This document shows, piece after piece, positions 62,579 through 64,000 of a stretch of 64,000 bases of DNA (position 1 is the first letter of the stretch; every line of letters starts with the position of its first letter). The notes below the pieces were generated by a model. That model was not told the DNA's origin, did not search any database, and saw only the letters and a program-made list of their open reading frames with translations. The stretch is from Patescibacteria group bacterium (GTDB lineage: Bacteria > Patescibacteriota > Patescibacteriia > Patescibacteriales > Patescibacteriaceae): the NCBI GenBank assembly GCA_030583705.1, contig CP129471.1:238506-302505 (forward strand), written 5' to 3'. A program made the translations under genes and the position numbers.

Positions 62579-63838
62579 TTGAAAAAACTAACAATAAATT
62601 TATTTTTAGGGCTATTCTTTTTAGCCCAAATTCAAAATTTGCCTGCTCAACAATGGCAGACAGTATCAATTCCTAACTATTCCGGCCCGCTTATTTGCGG
62701 AGATTTTGTTAACGATTTAACGGGATATGTTGCGCAAAGAAAGATGTGGAAAACCACTGATGGAGGTTATACCTGGAATCATATCTTTGATTTTCCTTAT
62801 TCCAATAATGCTATAACCGGAATGAAGTTCTTTAACGAAAATTTCGGAGTAATTTCCGGACTTTCTGGAAAAATAATGAAAACTACTGACGGAGGAAATT
62901 CTTGGATTGATATTTCCACTCAATCAAATATTCATGCTCTCTTTGAGGTTCATTTTTTTTCAGAAGAGAATTTCGCTCTAACGGGTCATGGTCTCGCGTC
63001 AACTACCAATGGAGGAGTTACTTGGGATAAAGTTTATTCTACAGGTAGTCAAACGTGGTTTAGGGGGGCTGCTTTTGATGGTAATAATATTATTGCAGGG
63101 CTGAGCCATGATTTTTCTTATATTAAGAGTAATAATGGTGGAACAACTTGGAATACAGGATCTGTTATGTTGGACAATAAAAAGATAATTGAACCCTACG
63201 CTATTAAGATCCCTGACTACACTCTTTTAGTTGGAGTTATTTCTGGTAGTCCATATACATTAGTTTCAGCTAAAACTAGTAATAACGGACAAACATGGAT
63301 TACTAAAGATTTCGGTCTATCTGTTTGGGGAGTCGGTAGAGTTATTTATTATAATCAAGTTATTTATCTTACTACTAGTATTAGTGAAAGAGCGGTGATT
63401 ATGAGATCAACTGACTATGGAGAAATTTGGAGCGAGTTTCTAGAGTTTCCATCTAATTGGTCTGTCGCTAATCTTTTAATAAATAATCAAAAGATTTATC
63501 TAGTGAGGTCTGACGGCTTAATATCTTTCACAGATATTAACGTCGGAATCCAAACCACCTCAACCGAGGTGCCGGATGGATTCCAAATCTCACAAAATTA
63601 CCCCAATCCATTTAATCCGGAAACAAAAATAAACTTTCAGATACCAAAAGGAGACTTTGTTTCTCTAAAGGTATTTGATATTACCGGAAAAGAAGTCGCA
63701 ACACTTGTTAATCAAAATCTTGAAGCAGGAAGCTATGAGTATAGCTTCAATGCTTCAAACTTAACAAGCGGTGTTTACTTCTACACAATACAGGCAGGTC
63801 AATTCACTGAGACCAAGAGAATGGTTCTCGTGAAATAA
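62579..63838 (+). CDS. Exported Ycf48/BNR-like propeller protein with a type IX secretion sorting tail
   Basis: The 419-residue product has a signal peptide (1-23, ending LPAQQ). It then has a beta-propeller of BNR/Ycf48-like repeats, seen as KTTDGG.TW near 60, KTTDGGNSW near 105, and TTNGGVTW, SNNGGTTW and SNNGQTW further on. The C-terminal 80 residues start with the QNYPNPFNPETKI motif and continue with LKVFDITGKEV, LEAGSYEY and LTSGVYFYTIQAG. That is the classic type A sorting domain of Bacteroidota/Ignavibacteria type IX secretion. The TTG start and perfect Shine-Dalgarno sequence differ from all neighbours. Recent transfer is likely. Confidence 0.9.
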   Translation: MKKLTINLFLGLFFLAQIQNLPAQQWQTVSIPNYSGPLICGDFVNDLTGYVAQRKMWKTTDGGYTWNHIFDFPYSNNAITGMKFFNENFGVISGLSGKIMKTTDGGNSWIDISTQSNIHALFEVHFFSEENFALTGHGLASTTNGGVTWDKVYSTGSQTWFRGAAFDGNNIIAGLSHDFSYIKSNNGGTTWNTGSVMLDNKKIIEPYAIKIPDYTLLVGVISGSPYTLVSAKTSNNGQTWITKDFGLSVWGVGRVIYYNQVIYLTTSISERAVIMRSTDYGEIWSEFLEFPSNWSVANLLINNQKIYLVRSDGLISFTDINVGIQTTSTEVPDGFQISQNYPNPFNPETKINFQIPKGDFVSLKVFDITGKEVATLVNQNLEAGSYEYSFNASNLTSGVYFYTIQAGQFTETKRMVLVK

Positions 63839-63872
63839 AAACTTGCTAAATATCCTTGCCACCATGGCTAGG

Positions 63873-63912
63873 AAAACCCCTTTTCTTTTTTTCTTTCTTA
63901 AAAAGGGGTTTT
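63873..63912 (+). terminator. Terminator of the T9SS-tail gene
   Basis: AAAACCCCTTTT (63873-63884) pairs with AAAAGGGGTTTT (63901-63912) across a pyrimidine-rich loop, followed by further T. It ends the unit 35 nt after the stop. Confidence 0.85.
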
Positions 63913-63968
63913 TTATTTGTTTAATAATTACATAATAATCATATTTGGTCTTAATTTACCCCCCTAAC

Positions 63969-63997
63969 TTGTTCTTGTTGGAGTTAAATGCTAAAAT
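63969..63997 (+). promoter_or_regulatory. Promoter reading out of the window
   Basis: TTGTTC (63969-63974), a 17-nt spacer and an extended -10 (TGC then TAAAAT, 63992-63997) sit at the very end of the sequence. They probably serve a gene just beyond it. Confidence 0.55.
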
Positions 63998-64000
63998 ATT

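Overview
The window looks like chromosome from a member of the Candidate Phyla Radiation (Patescibacteria), probably on the Parcubacteria side. That placement is inferred from four things: an AT-rich, tightly packed layout; very few Shine-Dalgarno sequences; several genes whose -10 box lies only 6-9 nt upstream of the ATG; and a cluster of VirB2/TrbC-like pilin proteins fused to cell-wall hydrolases. UGA is a normal stop here (genes ending at 22897 and 37119), so this is not the recoded Gracilibacteria/Absconditabacteria lineage.

Layout. 1-10 kb: gyrB (minus), then a plus-strand membrane/cell-shape run (DUF3160 protein, unknown membrane protein, RodA, ribosomal protein bL25), then minus-strand prmC, prfA and rpmE. 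10-18 kb: two unknown genes and tRNA-Leu(CAA) on the minus strand, parA-parB, a membrane protein, a type IV pilin-like protein with a LamG domain, uvrB without its UVR tail, a small protein resembling the RNA polymerase alpha C-terminal domain, and an unknown possible nuclease-fold protein. 18-36 kb: ileS, lemA, a HEIGH metalloprotease candidate, htpX, a NIF3-like gene, ruvA, a DUF3850 gene, a FemAB-like gene, a MurE-like ligase, a 397-nt leader with two terminator-like hairpins, and rpoB-rpoC. 36-42 kb: a blue-copper protein, a Trp-rich unknown, ppa, and on the minus strand a two-component system (response regulator, a 35-codon ORF, histidine kinase) running into a terpene-cyclase-like gene.

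42-49 kb is the most distinctive part. After a candidate structured RNA comes a minus-strand operon led by a DsbA-like thiol oxidase. It holds four paralogous signal-peptide plus two-helix T4SS-pilin-like proteins. Three of these end in different peptidoglycan hydrolases (C39-type cysteine peptidase, lytic transglycosylase, M15 carboxypeptidase), and a 3D/double-psi-barrel protein follows. The exported proteins are Cys-rich, which fits the oxidase. The set looks like a wall-remodelling or wall-penetrating surface machine.

49-64 kb: exoA-type AP endonuclease, a leuS with a complete Nudix domain inside its editing region, rsmA, an anchored calcium-binding protein, and a 2706-residue secreted Cys-repeat giant, likely a surface adhesin. 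Last is a Ycf48/BNR-like protein with a type IX secretion sorting tail. It has a TTG start and the only textbook Shine-Dalgarno sequence I see in the window, so it is probably foreign.
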